Shown here one piece after another: positions 26,923 to 35,748 of a stretch of DNA of 64,000 nt. Numbering within the stretch: position 1 is the first letter of the stretch; each line of letters begins with the position of its first letter. This stretch comes from Bradyrhizobium sp. CB82 (GTDB taxonomy: Bacteria; Pseudomonadota; Alphaproteobacteria; Rhizobiales; Xanthobacteraceae). The stretch is from positions 5,895,001 through 5,959,000 of the forward strand of contig NZ_CP121650.1 in NCBI RefSeq assembly GCF_029714405.1. Reading direction: 5' to 3'. The position numbers were made by a program, and so were the translations under genes. The notes under the pieces were generated by a model. It worked only from the letters and a program-made list of their open reading frames with translations. It was not told the DNA's origin and made no database searches.

Positions 26923-28385
26923 GCCACCTTCTGTTTCTGTGGCACATCCGGTATCGGGGGAGCAACCCTGTCGCTGCCGCTAGCGCGAACGGGCAGGACC
27001 AGCGTCGCGATGAGACCGGGATGGGCATCGCCCAGCTTCAGCTCACCGCCATGCAGCGTTGCGACCGCGGCGGCGAGACTGAGGCCGAGGCCCGAGCCCG
27101 GAAGCGTCCGGCTCGCCTCCAGCCGCACGAAACGCTCGACGGCGTGCTTGCGATCGCCTTCCGGAATTCCGGGGCCGCGATCGGTGACGCTGAGCAGCAC
27201 GTGGTCGCCCTCGCGCCTCGCCTCGATGAGGATCTGACGGCTATCCATGCTGACGACGGTTCCCGAGGACTGCGCGGCCGGCTTGCCGTATTTGATCGCG
27301 TTCTCGACGAGATTGGCGAGCGCCTGGCTGATCAGCTCGCGGTTGCCGTGCACCGGCGCCGGCTCGGCCTTCACCTTCAAGGTCATGCCGTCGTCCTCGG
27401 CGAGCGGCTCGTAGAGCTCGTGGATGCCGTTGGCGACGTCGGAGGCGTCGAAATCGTCCATGTTGCCGCGCGCCTGGCCGGATTCGGCGCGGGCGATCAT
27501 CAACAGCGCATTGAAGGTGCGGATCAGCCCGTCCGATTCCTCGATGGTCCGTTCCAGCGCCGCACGGTAGTCGGCCTCGCAGCCGGATTTCGCCAGCGCC
27601 TCCTCGGCGCGGTTGCGCAGGCGCGTCAGCGGCGTCTTGAGGTCGTGGGCGATGTTGTCGGAGACCTCCTTCAAGCCTGCCATCAGCGCCTCGATCCGCT
27701 CCAGCATGGCATTGAGATTTTCCGCGAGCCGGTCGAGCTCGTCGCCACTGCGTCCCACCGGCAGTCGCTCGCTCAGATCGCCGGTCATGATGCGATGCGC
27801 CGTGCCGCTCATCGCATCGATGCGCCTGAGCACGCGGCGCGCGACGAACACGCCGCCGCCGAGTCCAAGCACGACGACGATCAGGATCGACCATTGCGCG
27901 GCCTTGGCGACGATGCCGAACAGGCGCCGCCGCTCGGCCAGGTCGCGGCCGATCAGTAGCCGGAAGCCGTTCTCCAATTCGGTGACCCGAACGAGCGCGC
28001 GATGGTCGCGATCATCGGTATCCTCGATCCGCCGGTAGGCGGTCTCGGACCAGCCACGGGTCGCCATCACGCCGGGCGCGAGCGAGCCGACATTGCCGGC
28101 AACCGCCTGCCCTGTCGGGGTGGTTACGAGATAGAGGTTCGCGCCCGGGCGCAGCGCCCGATATTCGATCGTTCGCACGAGGCCAAACATGCCGCGGCGG
28201 CCGTAGATCTCGTTGATCTCCGAGGTCTCGGCATTCACCGTCTGCGTGATCTCTTCGGTGATCAGTCGCCGCGTATTCCAGGCGAAATAACCAAGCAGCG
28301 ACGCCGCGAATATCGCGAACAAAAACAGATAGACCAGCGTCAGCCGGAACGCCGTGGTGCGGATCAGCTTACCGAATGCCGTCAC
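26919..28385 (-). CDS. Two-component sensor histidine kinase
   Basis: The protein has 488 residues: membrane segment 1 (about 13-33), a periplasmic loop of about 130 residues, membrane segment 2 (about 163-185), HAMP, then HisKA with H247 in DNIAHDLKTPLTRLRNRA, and an ATPase domain (NLVENAIKYG, TDRGPGIPEGD, GSGLGLSLAAAV). It overlaps its response regulator by 17 bases and glnE by 4, giving a tight minus-strand unit. The signal is unknown. The conserved position between glnE and a DegP-type protease suggests envelope stress, but that is inference. Confidence 0.88.
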   Translation of the reverse strand: MTAFGKLIRTTAFRLTLVYLFLFAIFAASLLGYFAWNTRRLITEEITQTVNAETSEINEIYGRRGMFGLVRTIEYRALRPGANLYLVTTPTGQAVAGNVGSLAPGVMATRGWSETAYRRIEDTDDRDHRALVRVTELENGFRLLIGRDLAERRRLFGIVAKAAQWSILIVVVLGLGGGVFVARRVLRRIDAMSGTAHRIMTGDLSERLPVGRSGDELDRLAENLNAMLERIEALMAGLKEVSDNIAHDLKTPLTRLRNRAEEALAKSGCEADYRAALERTIEESDGLIRTFNALLMIARAESGQARGNMDDFDASDVANGIHELYEPLAEDDGMTLKVKAEPAPVHGNRELISQALANLVENAIKYGKPAAQSSGTVVSMDSRQILIEARREGDHVLLSVTDRGPGIPEGDRKHAVERFVRLEASRTLPGSGLGLSLAAAVATLHGGELKLGDAHPGLIATLVLPVRASGSDRVAPPIPDVPQKQKVA

Positions 28386-29049
28386 GGATCATGTATCCCG
28401 CGCCGCGGATCGTGTGCAGCAGCGGCCGATCGAAACCCTTGTCGATCTTGGAGCGCAGCCGCGAAATGTGCACGTCGATCACATTGGTTTGCGGATCGAA
28501 ATGATAGTCCCAGACGTTTTCCAGCAGCATGGTGCGCGTCACCACCTGCCCCGCATGCTTCATCAGATATTCGAGCAGCCGGAACTCACGCGGCTGGAGC
28601 GTCAGCTCGTCCTTGCCGCGGGCAACGCGGTGGGAGAGCCGGTCGAGCTCGAGATCGCCGACGCGATAGACCGTGTCTTCGGCGGGACCGCCGCGGCGGC
28701 GCGACAGCACCTCGACGCGCGCGAGCAGCTCGGCGAACGAGTACGGTTTGGGAAGGTAGTCGTCGCCGCCGGCACGCAGGCCCTTGATGCGGTCGTCGAC
28801 CTGGCCGAGCGCGGAGAGAATCAGCACCGGCGACGAATCGCCCTTTTCACGCAGGGCGCCAATCAGCGACAGGCCGTCGCGCTTGGGCAGCATGCGGTCG
28901 ACCACCAGCACGTCGTAGTCGCCGCTCTCGGCCATGGCGAGGCCTTCCTCGCCGTCGGAGGCGTGGTCGGCGATGTGACCGACTTCGCGAAACGCCTTGA
29001 CGAGATAGTCGGCGGATTCGCGGTCGTCTTCGATGATGAGGAGGCGCAT
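28369..29049 (-). CDS. OmpR-family response regulator
   Basis: ATG 29049 (MRLLIIEDD) matches the conserved receiver start; an ATG at 29091 would add 14 residues, and neither has a clear Shine-Dalgarno. The 226 residues comprise a receiver domain with D51 (LVVDRMLPKRDG) and K of DDYLPKPYS, and a C-terminal winged helix (LQPREFRLLEYLMKHAGQVV, NVIDVHISRLRSKID). It is phosphorylated by the kinase encoded directly downstream. The degP-type gene lies upstream on the same strand, separated by a terminator, and may be a target. Confidence 0.85.
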   Translation of the reverse strand: MRLLIIEDDRESADYLVKAFREVGHIADHASDGEEGLAMAESGDYDVLVVDRMLPKRDGLSLIGALREKGDSSPVLILSALGQVDDRIKGLRAGGDDYLPKPYSFAELLARVEVLSRRRGGPAEDTVYRVGDLELDRLSHRVARGKDELTLQPREFRLLEYLMKHAGQVVTRTMLLENVWDYHFDPQTNVIDVHISRLRSKIDKGFDRPLLHTIRGAGYMIRDGIR

Positions 29050-29139
29050 CGTGCGGTCGGCGGCGGTCAAGGAGGTCAGCCCTTTCAACATGGCGCGGTC
29101 GGCAATCGCATGCAAGCGGAGCGGAAGATTCTCGAACCG

Positions 29140-29179
29140 GGAAAAGAGCGGGCGGTGAAGCTGGGGGACCTCACCGCCC
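29140..29179 (-). terminator. Terminator after the DegP-type protease gene
   Basis: Read on the minus strand, a 9-bp stem GGGCGGTGA / TCACCGCCC (29179-29171 with 29158-29150) is followed by GCTCTTTTCC. It separates degP from the response regulator. The surrounding 29050-29320 region shows no gene. Confidence 0.6.
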
Positions 29180-29320
29180 TTAGGCCCTTCCGACGGAGGG
29201 GGGCGTATTCCACCGGAAGGTAGGATGGGGAAGCGGAATTACTCCGCTCCCCTGAAGGGGGCCCGCGGCGGGGGCGACTGATGCCGGCGGCTCCCTTCAT
29301 CTCGTAAGGCCTCCTGATCC

Positions 29321-30898
29321 TCAGCCCTTGGCGAGTGGGACTGCGACGAAGCGCGACTGGCCGCCGCTCTTCACGCGCATCAGGACGCTGTTCTTGTTGT
29401 CGGTGCGCGCCGCGTTGATGGCTTCGCGCACGTCGCCAGCGGTGCTAACGCTCTTGCCGGCGACCTCGAGAATCACGTCGCCTTCCTTGAAGCCGCGCTC
29501 GGCTGCGGCGCTCTTCGGATCGACCTCGGTGACAACGACGCCGTCCTTGCCGGCGCCGGCCACGCTGTTGGCCGGGGCAACCGTCATGCCGAGCTTCGGC
29601 ACATCGGTGCCGCGGGTCGGCGCCTTGCTGTTGTCATTGTCGGTATCGGCCTTTGCCTCGACCGTGTTCGGCAACTGGCCGAGGGTGAGGTTCACGACCT
29701 TGTCCTGACCCTTGTGCAGCACGTTGAGCTTCACGGTCGCACCTGGCGCCATACCGCCGATGGTGCGGGCGAGCTCACGGGCGTCCTTGACGGGCTCGCC
29801 GTTGACCGAGGTGATGACGTCGCCGGACTCGATGCCGGCCTTCGCCGCCGGACCGTTGGCCTGCGGCTCCGCCACCAGGGCGCCTTCGGCCTTCTTCATG
29901 CCGAGGCTGTCGGCGATGTCCGAAGTCACGGGCTGGATCTGCACGCCGATCCAGCCGCGGCTGACCGAGCCCCTGTCCTTGAGCTGGGCGACCACGCTCT
30001 TCACGGTCGCGGCCGGAATCGAGAACGCGATGCCGACGCTGCCGCCGGAGGGCGAAAAGATCGCGGTGTTGACGCCCATCACCTCGCCGTCGGTGTTGAA
30101 GGCCGGGCCGCCGGAGTTGCCCTTGTTCACGGGCGCGTCGATCTGGATGAAATCGTCATACGGACCGTTGCCGATGTCGCGGCCGCTGGCCGAGACGATA
30201 CCGGCAGTCACGGTGCCGCCGAGGCCGAAGGGATTGCCGACCGCCAGTACCCAGTCGCCGATCCGCGGCTTGCCATCGGACAGCTTTGCGAACGCGAAGT
30301 TGGAGCCGCCCTCGACCTTGATCAGTGCCAGGTCGGTGCGCTGATCGGTGCCGATCACCTTGGCGCTGTAGGTCTTGCCGTCGTCGGTCGTCACCTCGAC
30401 CTTGTCCGCGCCGTCGACCACGTGGTTGTTGGTCACGGCAAAGCCGTCGGCCGAGATGAAGAAGCCCGAGCCCTGGCCGGTGATGGCACGCCCGCCGCCG
30501 CGCGGTCCGCGCAGGCCGGGAATCCCATCCTGCCCACCGAAGCGGCGGAAGAAGCGCTCCATCGGCGAGCCCGGCTGGAACGGCGAATCATCGCTGTCAT
30601 CGTTGCTCGCGGTCTTCTCCTTGATGTTGACCTTCACCGAGATCACCGAGGGTTTGACCCGTTCGACAATGTCGGCAAATCCGATCGGACGTTCGACCTT
30701 GCGGACCTCCGTGTTGACCTGCGCATGCGCCGGGCTCGAGAACAGATCGGACGGCGACGTCGACGGGCTGAAGCCATAGACGGCAACGCCCAGGCCAGCG
30801 ACCACCGAGGCCATCAGCGCGAGTTTGCGGGCACCAAGCAGCGACCGGCGGGGCTGCCGGTACGACGGGAAGGACGAAAGGTCGTGACGTTCGGTCAT
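29321..30898 (-). CDS. DegP/HtrA-type periplasmic serine protease
   Basis: The protein has 525 residues. An N-terminal hydrophobic segment (about 24-43, LALMASVVAGLGVAVYGF) acts as signal or anchor and is followed by a linker rich in Ser/Asp. The trypsin-like domain shows the triad H159 (VTNNHVVDG), D189 (DQRTDLALIKV) and S262 (KGNSGGPAFN). Two PDZ domains follow (about 310-400 and 430-515, with GDVITSVNGEPVKD and GDVILEVAGKSV). These proteases degrade or refold misfolded envelope proteins. It is monocistronic, with its own terminator. The two-component genes downstream could regulate it. Confidence 0.92.
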   Translation of the reverse strand: MTERHDLSSFPSYRQPRRSLLGARKLALMASVVAGLGVAVYGFSPSTSPSDLFSSPAHAQVNTEVRKVERPIGFADIVERVKPSVISVKVNIKEKTASNDDSDDSPFQPGSPMERFFRRFGGQDGIPGLRGPRGGGRAITGQGSGFFISADGFAVTNNHVVDGADKVEVTTDDGKTYSAKVIGTDQRTDLALIKVEGGSNFAFAKLSDGKPRIGDWVLAVGNPFGLGGTVTAGIVSASGRDIGNGPYDDFIQIDAPVNKGNSGGPAFNTDGEVMGVNTAIFSPSGGSVGIAFSIPAATVKSVVAQLKDRGSVSRGWIGVQIQPVTSDIADSLGMKKAEGALVAEPQANGPAAKAGIESGDVITSVNGEPVKDARELARTIGGMAPGATVKLNVLHKGQDKVVNLTLGQLPNTVEAKADTDNDNSKAPTRGTDVPKLGMTVAPANSVAGAGKDGVVVTEVDPKSAAAERGFKEGDVILEVAGKSVSTAGDVREAINAARTDNKNSVLMRVKSGGQSRFVAVPLAKG

Positions 30899-31047
30899 GC
30901 AGGGATCTCCAGGGCCTTGAATTCCTTTTGGCGCTGCTAGGGCAACGCCTTACGGCCTGAAGATGGGGATTTGCGCCTTACAACGCGCTGGCGGTGGGGT
31001 TAAACTTTTGTAATGAAGCCGCAAATACCTGCGGCAGTTTATCGCAG

Positions 31048-31067
31048 GCAAAAAAACATGTTTTTGC
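31048..31067. repeat. AT-rich palindrome in the degP-ccmH spacer
   Basis: The core AAAAACATGTTTTT (31052-31065) is a perfect 14-bp palindrome within a longer GCAAAAA..TTTTTGC arrangement. It is striking in a high-GC context. About 15 bases to its left lies a perfect hairpin GCCGCA-AATACC-TGCGGC (31018-31035). The spacer 30899-31136 otherwise has no gene. Possible roles are the degP promoter/operator region or a terminator for ccmH on the minus strand. Confidence 0.45.
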
Positions 31068-31136
31068 AGGAGCTTAAGAGGTGCCGCGAACGGCAACGGA
31101 CGCTTCCCTTTCTGGTCCTGCACGACACGCGAACGC

Positions 31137-31616
31137 CTAACCCGATTTCGCCCGGTCGGACAGGAGTTCGGCGAGCTTCGCCTCCTCGTCAGGGGTGAGC
31201 GGCGGGGTCACCTCCGCACTGCCCTGCCCGCGGCGACGAATCTGCAGCCAGAGCGCCAGGCCGCCGGCGCCCAACGCGAGCGGCGTGAGCAGCCACAGCA
31301 GCAAGGTCTCTCGCTCGAAGCGTGGCTTCAGGAGCACGAACTCGCCATACCGTGCCACCAGGAAGTCGATCACCTGGGCATTGCTGTCGCCGGCCGCGAT
31401 CCGCTCCCGCACCAAGAGGCGCAGGTCGCGCGCAAGTGGTGCCTCGGAGTCGTCGATCGACTGGTTCTGGCAGACCATGCAGCGGAGTTCGCGCGACAAT
31501 TCGCGCGCCCGCGCCTCTTTCGCCGGGTCCGCCATGATCTCGTCAGGCTGCACGGCATAGGCCGCCGGCAGCCCCAAAAGTGCAAGCGCAAGAATCGCTG
31601 CAATCAACCTGCGCAT
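31137..31616 (-). CDS. ccmH: Cytochrome c maturation protein CcmH (CycL)
   Basis: I start at ATG 31616; a GTG at 31625 that overlaps the ccmF stop is also possible. From ATG the protein has 159 residues: a signal peptide, the heme-lyase thiol motif LRCMVCQNQS with C46 and C49, and one membrane segment near 100-122. CcmH reduces the apocytochrome heme-binding cysteines at the periplasmic face so that CcmF can attach heme. It is the last gene of ccmIEFH. Confidence 0.92.
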   Translation of the reverse strand: MRRLIAAILALALLGLPAAYAVQPDEIMADPAKEARARELSRELRCMVCQNQSIDDSEAPLARDLRLLVRERIAAGDSNAQVIDFLVARYGEFVLLKPRFERETLLLWLLTPLALGAGGLALWLQIRRRGQGSAEVTPPLTPDEEAKLAELLSDRAKSG

Positions 31617-31621
31617 CGGCT

Positions 31622-33604
31622 TCACTCCGCCGGCTGCAAGCGCGGCTGCGCGCGCGCCGGCTTTGGCGCGCCAACCCGCAAGCGGCGATCAGACAGCGAC
31701 AGCACGCCGCCGAACGCCATCAGCACCGGCCCCCACCAGATCAGCAGCACAAGCGGCTTGTGATAAATGCGAACGGCGATCGCGCCTTCCGTGGTGACGT
31801 CGCCGAGCGAGATGTAGAGTTGGCTCGCGCCGCGGGTCAGGAGCGCGGCTTCAGTGGTCGAGGAGCCGCGCGTGGTGAAGCTCCGCTTCGATGGTGTCAT
31901 CGCGCTGAGCGCCTCGCCGTCGCGGCTGACGTCGAACCGCGCGATCATCTCGCGGAAATTCGGACCCTGCCGCTGGAACAATCCGTCGAGCTTCAATTCA
32001 TAGCCAGCAACGTGCGCAACATCGTCCGGCTTCATGGTGCCGATATATTCGCTGTTCCAGGTGGACTCGCAGACGATGCCGATCAGCGCGACGCCGAGAC
32101 CGGCATGTGCGAAGGCCGTGCCCCAGACCGAGCGCGGCAGTCCGCGCGCACGGCGCACCGCCGTTCCGAACGGTGCGCGGAACAGGCCGACGCGTTCGAC
32201 GAGATCGGTCACCGCGCCGAGAATCACAAACACCGCGAGCGCGATGGCCGGAGGCGCAAGCGCACTGCCGCCATGCGCCCAGGCCCACACCAGCGCCAGC
32301 GCCAGCAGCGCGACGATACCGGCGGCCAGCAGTCGCTGCGCGGCGCCGAGCAGATCGCCACGCTTCCACGCCAGCATCGGACCAAAGGGAACGGCGATCA
32401 GCAACGGCACGAACAGCGGTCCGAAGGTGAGATTGAAGAACGGCGCGCCGACCGAGATCTTTTCGCCGGTCAAAACCTCCAGCCCGAGCGGATAGAGCGT
32501 TCCGACCAGCACGGTCGCGCAGGCCGTGGTGAGGAAGAGGTTGTTCAGCACCAGCGCGCCCTCGCGCGAGATCGGTGCGAACAGCCCGCCCTGCTTCAGC
32601 GAGGATACGCGGGCGGCGTAGAGGCTGAGACTGCCGCCGATGAAGACGCAGAGGATCAGCAGGATGAAGACTCCGCGCGTCGGATCGCTGGCGAAGGCAT
32701 GCACGGAGGTGAGCACCCCCGAGCGCACCAGGAACGTGCCGAGCAGCGACAGCGAGAAGGTCAGGATCGACAGCAGGATGGTCCAGACCTTCAGCGCGTT
32801 GCGCTTCTCCATCACCAGCGCCGAATGCAGCAACGCGGTGCCGGCGAGCCACGGCATCAGCGAGGCGTTTTCAACCGGATCCCAGAACCACCAGCCGCCC
32901 CAGCCGAGTTCGTAATAGGCCCAGTAGGAGCCCATGGCGATGCCGAGCGTCAGGAAGATCCAGGCAAGGAGCGTCCATGGCCGCACCCAGCGCGCCCAGG
33001 CCGCGTCGATCCGGCCCTCGATCAGCGCCGCGATCGCAAACGAGAACGAGATCGAGAAGCCGACATAGCCGAGATAGAGCATCGGCGGATGCACGGCGAG
33101 GCCGATATCCTGAAGCACCGGATTGAGGTCGCGCCCCTCGATCGGCGGATTGGCTATGCGAAGGAACGGGTTCGAGGTGATCAGGATGAAGAGATAGAAG
33201 GCGCTCGCGACCCACGCCTGCATGGCGAGCACATGCGCGCGCAGCGACAGCGGCAGGTTGTTGCCGAAAGCGGCGACGAGCCCGCCGAACAGCGCCAGGA
33301 TCGACACCCATAACAGCATCGAGCCTTCATGGTTTCCCCACACACCGGTGATCTTGTAGATCAGCGGCTTCATCGAGTGGGAATTCTCGTAGACGTTGGC
33401 GACGGAGAAATCCGAGGTGACGTGCAAGGTGACGAGCGCGACGAAGGACGCGCCGACGAACAGCAATTGGGCCAGCGCCGTGGAGCGCGCGACGTTCATC
33501 AGTGCGGGGTCGCGCAGCCGCGCACCGATCAGCGGCACGAAGGACTGGATCAGCGCGAGACCAAGCGCGAGCACCAGGGCATAGTGTCCGGATTCCGCGA
33601 TCAC
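31622..33604 (-). CDS. ccmF: Cytochrome c heme lyase subunit CcmF (CycK)
   Basis: This 660-residue, multi-span membrane protein has the heme-handling tryptophan-rich signature [19 protein letters not shown] (around residue 225) and [18 protein letters not shown] near the N-terminus. It takes heme from CcmE and joins it to apocytochrome c in the periplasm. Its start overlaps the ccmE stop by 4 bases (33601-33604), and ccmH follows at once. Length and motifs are standard. Confidence 0.95.
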   Translation of the reverse strand: MIAESGHYALVLALGLALIQSFVPLIGARLRDPALMNVARSTALAQLLFVGASFVALVTLHVTSDFSVANVYENSHSMKPLIYKITGVWGNHEGSMLLWVSILALFGGLVAAFGNNLPLSLRAHVLAMQAWVASAFYLFILITSNPFLRIANPPIEGRDLNPVLQDIGLAVHPPMLYLGYVGFSISFSFAIAALIEGRIDAAWARWVRPWTLLAWIFLTLGIAMGSYWAYYELGWGGWWFWDPVENASLMPWLAGTALLHSALVMEKRNALKVWTILLSILTFSLSLLGTFLVRSGVLTSVHAFASDPTRGVFILLILCVFIGGSLSLYAARVSSLKQGGLFAPISREGALVLNNLFLTTACATVLVGTLYPLGLEVLTGEKISVGAPFFNLTFGPLFVPLLIAVPFGPMLAWKRGDLLGAAQRLLAAGIVALLALALVWAWAHGGSALAPPAIALAVFVILGAVTDLVERVGLFRAPFGTAVRRARGLPRSVWGTAFAHAGLGVALIGIVCESTWNSEYIGTMKPDDVAHVAGYELKLDGLFQRQGPNFREMIARFDVSRDGEALSAMTPSKRSFTTRGSSTTEAALLTRGASQLYISLGDVTTEGAIAVRIYHKPLVLLIWWGPVLMAFGGVLSLSDRRLRVGAPKPARAQPRLQPAE

Positions 33605-34104
33605 CGCACGGCTCCCTGTGGATTGCCTTGCGCGGTCGTTGCCGCTGGCGTCGCGTTGTTCTTGGCGCCGTAATCGTCCTTCCAGTGCCCCTGCTTCTTC
33701 AGGGCGTCGGCAACGTCCTTGGGCATGTAGGTCTCGTCATGCTTGGCCAGCACGGTGTCGGCCTTGAACACGCCGCTCGCGTCAAGCGCGCCTTCGGCGA
33801 CGACGCCCTGCCCTTCGCGGAACAAATCGGGCAGGATGCCCTTGTAGGCGACCGGCAGCTTGGCGCTGCCGTCGGCCACTTCAAAGGTCACTGCGAGATC
33901 GTCGCCACGTTGCAGCGAGCCCGGCTGTACCAGGCCGCCGAGGCGAAACCGCTTGCCCGGCGCGATGTGCTTCTCCGCGACCATGGTCGGGGTGGAGAAG
34001 AACACGATGGAGTCCCGCAGCGCGTTCAGCACCAATGCTGCGGCGAGCGCGAGCACGGCGAGCGACCCGCCGATGATGGTCATACGTCGCTGCTTGCGCG
34101 TCAT
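33601..34104 (-). CDS. ccmE: Heme chaperone CcmE (CycJ)
   Basis: The protein has 167 residues: one N-terminal membrane anchor (about 9-28), then the OB-fold domain [41 protein letters not shown]. The covalent heme histidine is in [11 protein letters not shown] (about residue 123), with the tyrosine ligand 4 residues on. It holds heme transiently on the periplasmic side. It has a 31-base gap to ccmI and overlaps ccmF. Confidence 0.95.
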   Translation of the reverse strand: MTRKQRRMTIIGGSLAVLALAAALVLNALRDSIVFFSTPTMVAEKHIAPGKRFRLGGLVQPGSLQRGDDLAVTFEVADGSAKLPVAYKGILPDLFREGQGVVAEGALDASGVFKADTVLAKHDETYMPKDVADALKKQGHWKDDYGAKNNATPAATTAQGNPQGAVR

Positions 34105-34135
34105 GGCTGGCCTCTTTGCGCCCTTCCTGCGATCG

Positions 34136-35242
34136 TCATCCGTCGAGCCCGAGATTCTTCAGACCTTCATTGAGCTGGCGCAGCCGTTCGGCGTCGTTGG
34201 CCACCGCCTCGCGGGCATCGCTGAGCGCGCCCCTCGCCTTGTCGCGCTCGCCCATCACGACGTATGCGCGCACGAGGCGCAGCCAGCCGTCGACGTCATC
34301 GCCGTTCTGCTTGAGCCGATTGGCGAGCCGATCGACCATGCCGCGGATCATCGCGCCGCGGTCGCCTTCGCTCATCTCCTTGGCCGCTGCGATCGTATCG
34401 TCCGAGAGCGCGGGCGCGGCGCTGCCGCCGCCGACCCGCGCCAGCGACGATTGCACGAGCGCACGCCACGGCGCGTCCGGCGGCGCTTTCGCCAGCACTC
34501 TGCGCCAGATCGCAGCCGCATCAGCCTTGCGGCCGTCCTGCTCGGCGGCAAGACCGAGGAAATAGTTCGCCTTCGGCTCCCCTGCATCGAGCGCGTGCGC
34601 GCGCTCGAACTCCGCCTTGGCTTCAGCCGTCACGACGCCACCGGCGGCAGCCAAAAGCGCCTCGCCGAGATCCGACCTTCGCTCCGCGCTTTCGCCATTA
34701 TAGGTGAGCGAATTGCGATAGGCGCGCACGGCTTCATCATAGCGGCCGAGCCGCTCCAGCACCGGCGCAAGCACGTTCCAGCCGCGCCCGTCGGTCGGAT
34801 TTTTCTCGAGGTGCTGCTCGACCTGCGCCACCATGTTCTCGAGCGATTGCTGCATACCGGGCGCGCGATCGCGCTGCGCCAGTGGAAAGTCGTGCAGCCT
34901 TGGCGAGCCAAGCGGGACGTAGACGAGGATCGCGACCAGCGGCAGGCCGATCAGCGCCAGCACGGCCGCCGCGCGGCGCCATGTCAGGCTCGACCCGCCG
35001 TCCGGCGCAGGCTCGCTGCCGGCCGCGGCGAGCAACCGGCGGCCGATCTCGACCCGCGCGGCCTCCGCCTCCGGCGCCGCGATCAAGCCTGCGGCAAGAT
35101 CACGCTCGATCTCGACAAGCTGGTCCTTGTAAACGGCAACCTCGCTGCCTCCGCTCTGCGCGCGGCCGCCACGGCCGAGCGGCCAGAGCACGGCGAAAAT
35201 CGCCGCGACCGTCATCAGCGCGAACACGAACCATAGCGTCAT
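34136..35242 (-). CDS. ccmI: Cytochrome c maturation protein CcmI (CycH)
   Basis: The protein has 368 residues: a membrane helix at residues 1-20, a cytoplasmic loop with the leucine-zipper-like [14 protein letters not shown], a second helix around 88-108, and a periplasmic TPR region ([25 protein letters not shown], then [26 protein letters not shown]). CcmI binds the C-terminus of apocytochromes c and presents them to CcmF/H. It is the first gene of the ccmIEFH operon. A FixK/FNR-like palindrome lies 70-90 bases upstream. Confidence 0.93.
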   Translation of the reverse strand: MTLWFVFALMTVAAIFAVLWPLGRGGRAQSGGSEVAVYKDQLVEIERDLAAGLIAAPEAEAARVEIGRRLLAAAGSEPAPDGGSSLTWRRAAAVLALIGLPLVAILVYVPLGSPRLHDFPLAQRDRAPGMQQSLENMVAQVEQHLEKNPTDGRGWNVLAPVLERLGRYDEAVRAYRNSLTYNGESAERRSDLGEALLAAAGGVVTAEAKAEFERAHALDAGEPKANYFLGLAAEQDGRKADAAAIWRRVLAKAPPDAPWRALVQSSLARVGGGSAAPALSDDTIAAAKEMSEGDRGAMIRGMVDRLANRLKQNGDDVDGWLRLVRAYVVMGERDKARGALSDAREAVANDAERLRQLNEGLKNLGLDG

Positions 35243-35286
35243 CGAGCAAGCTTCCGGCAGCGCGTCGTTCGCGCCTCTCAGGTGGC

Positions 35287-35330
35287 TTTACACCACGCTG
35301 AAGCGGCGCGGCAATTGACAATTGTCAATT
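35287..35330 (-). promoter_or_regulatory. FixK/FNR-type promoter of ccmIEFH
   Basis: AATTGACAATTGTCAATT (35313-35330) is an 18-bp perfect palindrome containing TTGA-N6-TCAA, the consensus described for rhizobial FixK2 and close to the FNR box. On the minus strand a -10-like TGTAAA lies at 35292-35287. If transcription starts at about 35280, the box is centred at -41.5, the class II activator position. The start codon follows about 38 bases later. Confidence 0.6.
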
Positions 35331-35374
35331 TGGCGCGACGAGGCTTGGAGCCGAAAGGGAAGGAATCCAATGGC

Positions 35375-35644
35375 TTAGGCGATCTCGATATCCGCGCTCC
35401 GGGCTGCGTCCTGACCATGCCCGTTCAGGGCCTCCAGGAAATAGGTTCCGGGCTTCACCGTATCGGGCAGCCTGATCCACACCGCGCCGACGGGAACGAG
35501 AGAGGCGATCGTCGCAACCGGATCCGGCAATTGCCGGCCGCTCATCGTTTCGACCAGCATCACCTTCGCCCTGACCATCAATCTTCGATAGATCGCCGAG
35601 ATTACGCGGTTCTCAACCTCCACAAAGCTGATGACGGGTTTCAT
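35375..35644 (-). CDS. Hypothetical protein (89 aa)
   Basis: The ATG at 35644 (MKPVISFVEVENRVISAIYR) is preferred over the earlier in-frame start at 35701, whose extra residues look random. The product is soluble and has a beta-rich look, with VMLVETMSGRQLPDP, VGAVWIRLPDTVKPGTYFLEAL and an acidic C-terminus. It might be a small beta-sandwich (carboxypeptidase-regulatory or Ig-like) domain, but no family is recognised. It stands alone between the ccm operon promoter and the 469-residue gene, and I am only moderately sure it is real. Confidence 0.45.
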   Translation of the reverse strand: MKPVISFVEVENRVISAIYRRLMVRAKVMLVETMSGRQLPDPVATIASLVPVGAVWIRLPDTVKPGTYFLEALNGHGQDAARSADIEIA

Positions 35645-35748
35645 GCGACCACAAATAGAAATTCCAAAAACTTGCTCGCAGGGCCGTACGTTCGTCACCA
35701 CCGGCCTTTATCAATCAGAAATTGTAGGGAAGATAAGTTTCGCCGGAG

